64,000 nucleotides of DNA, from the NCBI RefSeq assembly GCF_964275005.1, contig NC_092702.1, forward strand, positions 659,501-723,500, in the 5' to 3' direction. The notes below the pieces were generated by a model, which saw only the letters and a program-made list of their open reading frames with translations, did no database searches and was not told where the DNA came from. The position numbers and the translations under genes were made by a program. This document shows, in pieces, positions 62,507 to 64,000 of the stretch (positions are counted from its first letter, which is position 1; each line of letters opens with the position of its first letter). Source of the stretch: Diadema setosum. Its lineage: Eukaryota; Echinodermata; Echinoidea; Diadematoida; Diadematidae.

Positions 62507-64000
62507 ATGGCCTCTGTAAACCTGTTTCCTTTCCATACATTAGATAATGATGAGCTCTTTTTAAATGTGCAAAGTGTTGGTGAAAGTAGAAGAAAAGACA
62601 ACTCTATGAGTTCATCTTCAAATCCATTATACAGTATCTCTGATGAAACCATTCTGAGTGACCTAAATGCAGGTATGCCAAGTTTTGAAATCAGTTGCGA
62701 TGACAACGATAGAAGTGTCTCTTGTACTGAGTCTATGTACTGTACAGCTCAACAGTTTGGTGATGCACTTTCAGATCTGAAGCAAAATGATTTTTCTGTA
62801 TTACATCTCAATATTAGGAGCCTAAATAAACATTTTGATCCCTTAGAGCAATTGCTCAATACACTTTCAGGTTCCCCTTCAGTAATTGCTCTGACTGAGA
62901 CTTGGACTCGCAATTCTACACCATCCTCATTATACTCTATGGAGGAATATGATTTTATAGCCAATAGTCGACCCAACAGAACTGGTGGTGGAGTGGGCTT
63001 TTATGTTCTATCTAAGCTAAAATATGTCAGGAAGGATGATTTAACACATACTGATTTTATTGAAACACTCTTCATCGAAATCAAATCTTCTGACTGCAAA
63101 AATATTTTAGTTGGAGTGGTTTACAGGCCTCCCCAAGCTAAACAAGATGAATTTATGACGGCTCTGAATGATATATTGTCTTCCAGTGAGGTAAACAACA
63201 AACATTGTATTCTGGTTGGAGATTTTAATATTGACTTACTCTGCTCTCAGGTAAATCCTTACTGTCAATTATTCATCGACACCATCTTATCCTATTCCTT
63301 CTTCCCGTTAATTACCAAGCCAACTCGTATTGCTGATCAGTCACATACTCTTATCGATAATATAATTACAAACATAAATCCAACCCCCAAAACAGGGATA
63401 ATTGTGTCTGATATGACAGACCATTTTCCGGTGTTTGCTATACTGCCTCAAATGGCAAGTGTAAAAAATCCCTCTTCTGTAGAAATGCATCAGTGGAAGT
63501 TAAGTAGTACCAATTTGCATCTGGTGAAGGAGGCACTGAGTACACATGACTGGTCACACATATTAGATATAAATGATGTAAATATTGCATACGATTACTT
63601 CCTTGAAATAATAGATTGTGTTGTTACGGGTATTTGTTCTACCCCTACTAGCAGTAAGAGTAATTCGAGTTATAAAAAGAAACCCAGATCTCCTTGGTTA
63701 TCGCAGTCACTCTTGAAGTCAGTAAACCGGAAGAATAGACTTTATTACAGATACAAATCCAATCCTACTCCTAAGTTAAAGAAAAAATATACTGTTTATA
63801 AAAACATTTTGGTCACTCTCTTACGCTGTGCAAAGAAAGAGTATTACTCGCAATTGATTGAATCATGTAAGAACGACATTAAAAAGACATGGAAAGTTAT
63901 TAATGATGTTTTGCGTAAAAAGAAAAATACAACCCAAATAGACACATTGAATGTAAATGGGAAAAAGATTGAAGATTCTTCTCAAATTGCCAACGGTTTG
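62507..64000 (+). CDS. LINE ORF2 protein, APE endonuclease and linker (3' partial)
   Basis: 498 codons from ATG, in frame to the last base of the window. An N-terminal extension of about 95 residues is followed by an AP-endonuclease-like domain: FSVLHLNIRSLNKHF (metal-site Asn), VIALTETWTRNS (Glu), GVVYRPPQ (Tyr), ILVGDFNIDLL (Asp and Asn), PTRIADQSHTLIDNI and SDMTDHFPVFAI (Asp-His). All key residues of the nicking endonuclease are present. The linker KKKPRSPWLSQSLLKSVNR and YYSQLIESCKNDIKKTWKV leads to the reverse transcriptase, which should begin just past the window. The motif style fits the Jockey/CR1/Rex1 group. An intact frame means this copy could still be mobile. Confidence 0.92.
   Translation, partial: MASVNLFPFHTLDNDELFLNVQSVGESRRKDNSMSSSSNPLYSISDETILSDLNAGMPSFEISCDDNDRSVSCTESMYCTAQQFGDALSDLKQNDFSVLHLNIRSLNKHFDPLEQLLNTLSGSPSVIALTETWTRNSTPSSLYSMEEYDFIANSRPNRTGGGVGFYVLSKLKYVRKDDLTHTDFIETLFIEIKSSDCKNILVGVVYRPPQAKQDEFMTALNDILSSSEVNNKHCILVGDFNIDLLCSQVNPYCQLFIDTILSYSFFPLITKPTRIADQSHTLIDNIITNINPTPKTGIIVSDMTDHFPVFAILPQMASVKNPSSVEMHQWKLSSTNLHLVKEALSTHDWSHILDINDVNIAYDYFLEIIDCVVTGICSTPTSSKSNSSYKKKPRSPWLSQSLLKSVNRKNRLYYRYKSNPTPKLKKKYTVYKNILVTLLRCAKKEYYSQLIESCKNDIKKTWKVINDVLRKKKNTTQIDTLNVNGKKIEDSSQIANGL

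Larger units (their letters stand above)
60166..64000 (+). mobile_element. Plausibly full-length LINE (Jockey/CR1 group), 5' part
   Basis: The element includes a putative 5' UTR, ORF1 (60361-61311), a 1.2-kb spacer and ORF2 (62507 onward), which is still open at the window edge. It runs + through an intron of the membrane-protein gene, antisense to that gene. Both visible ORFs lack stops or frameshifts, which suggests a young copy. Its 5' boundary is placed where the opposite-facing LINE fragment stops being recognisable; it could be off by tens of bases. Confidence 0.8.

Overview
The window is animal nuclear DNA: AT-rich, with long introns, GT-AG splice sites and dense repeat insertions. Repeats such as the TTAGCTCACCTGAGC element, the GGACAAGTTCACCTT foldback MITEs, TGACCTTTGACC-rich tandem repeats and frequent TAGGCCTAC words resemble those of marine invertebrate deuterostomes. 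An echinoderm, perhaps a sea urchin, is my best guess; this is inference, not a search result.

Two host genes are visible and they converge. On the + strand, thirteen exons between 1138 and 26272 keep one reading frame and encode about 580 residues of a divergent importin-alpha-like armadillo protein: a lysine/arginine-rich N-terminus, an ARM1-like segment, an atypical acidic/polar segment, then C-terminal ARM repeats. Its start codon lies upstream of the window. On the - strand, a transmembrane exon (54976-55114) and a long proline-rich cytoplasmic-tail exon belong to a type I membrane protein, perhaps ADAM-like. Its 5' exons lie beyond 64000.

The most notable structure is in that tail exon. 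A 10,527-bp element (43171-53697) with about 900-bp terminal inverted repeats and a perfect 9-bp target duplication (GTCTCAGCG) splits the coding sequence, yet both halves stay open in the same frame. The element carries a roughly 185-bp tandem array, LINE fragments, nested MITEs and a large palindrome, but no transposase I can recognise.

Layout: 1-26300, importin-alpha-like gene with introns full of MITEs, a 165-bp minisatellite (2009-4575) and other tandem repeats; 26300-33150, a graveyard of LINE 3' ends, a hAT-type transposase remnant, a fossil retroelement-like coding region and a PIF/Harbinger element; 33150-42835, mostly unique AT-rich DNA, part of it possibly the 3' UTR of the membrane-protein gene; 42836-55114, that gene's 3' coding part plus the 10.5-kb insertion; 55115-60165, intron with a 2.3-kb TIR element and a LINE 3' fragment; 60166-64000, the 5' part of a plausibly full-length LINE with intact ORF1 and an ORF2 open to the window edge.

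No tRNA, rRNA, CRISPR or bacterial-type feature was recognised. Repeat family names are from memory of sequence style and were not checked against a database.
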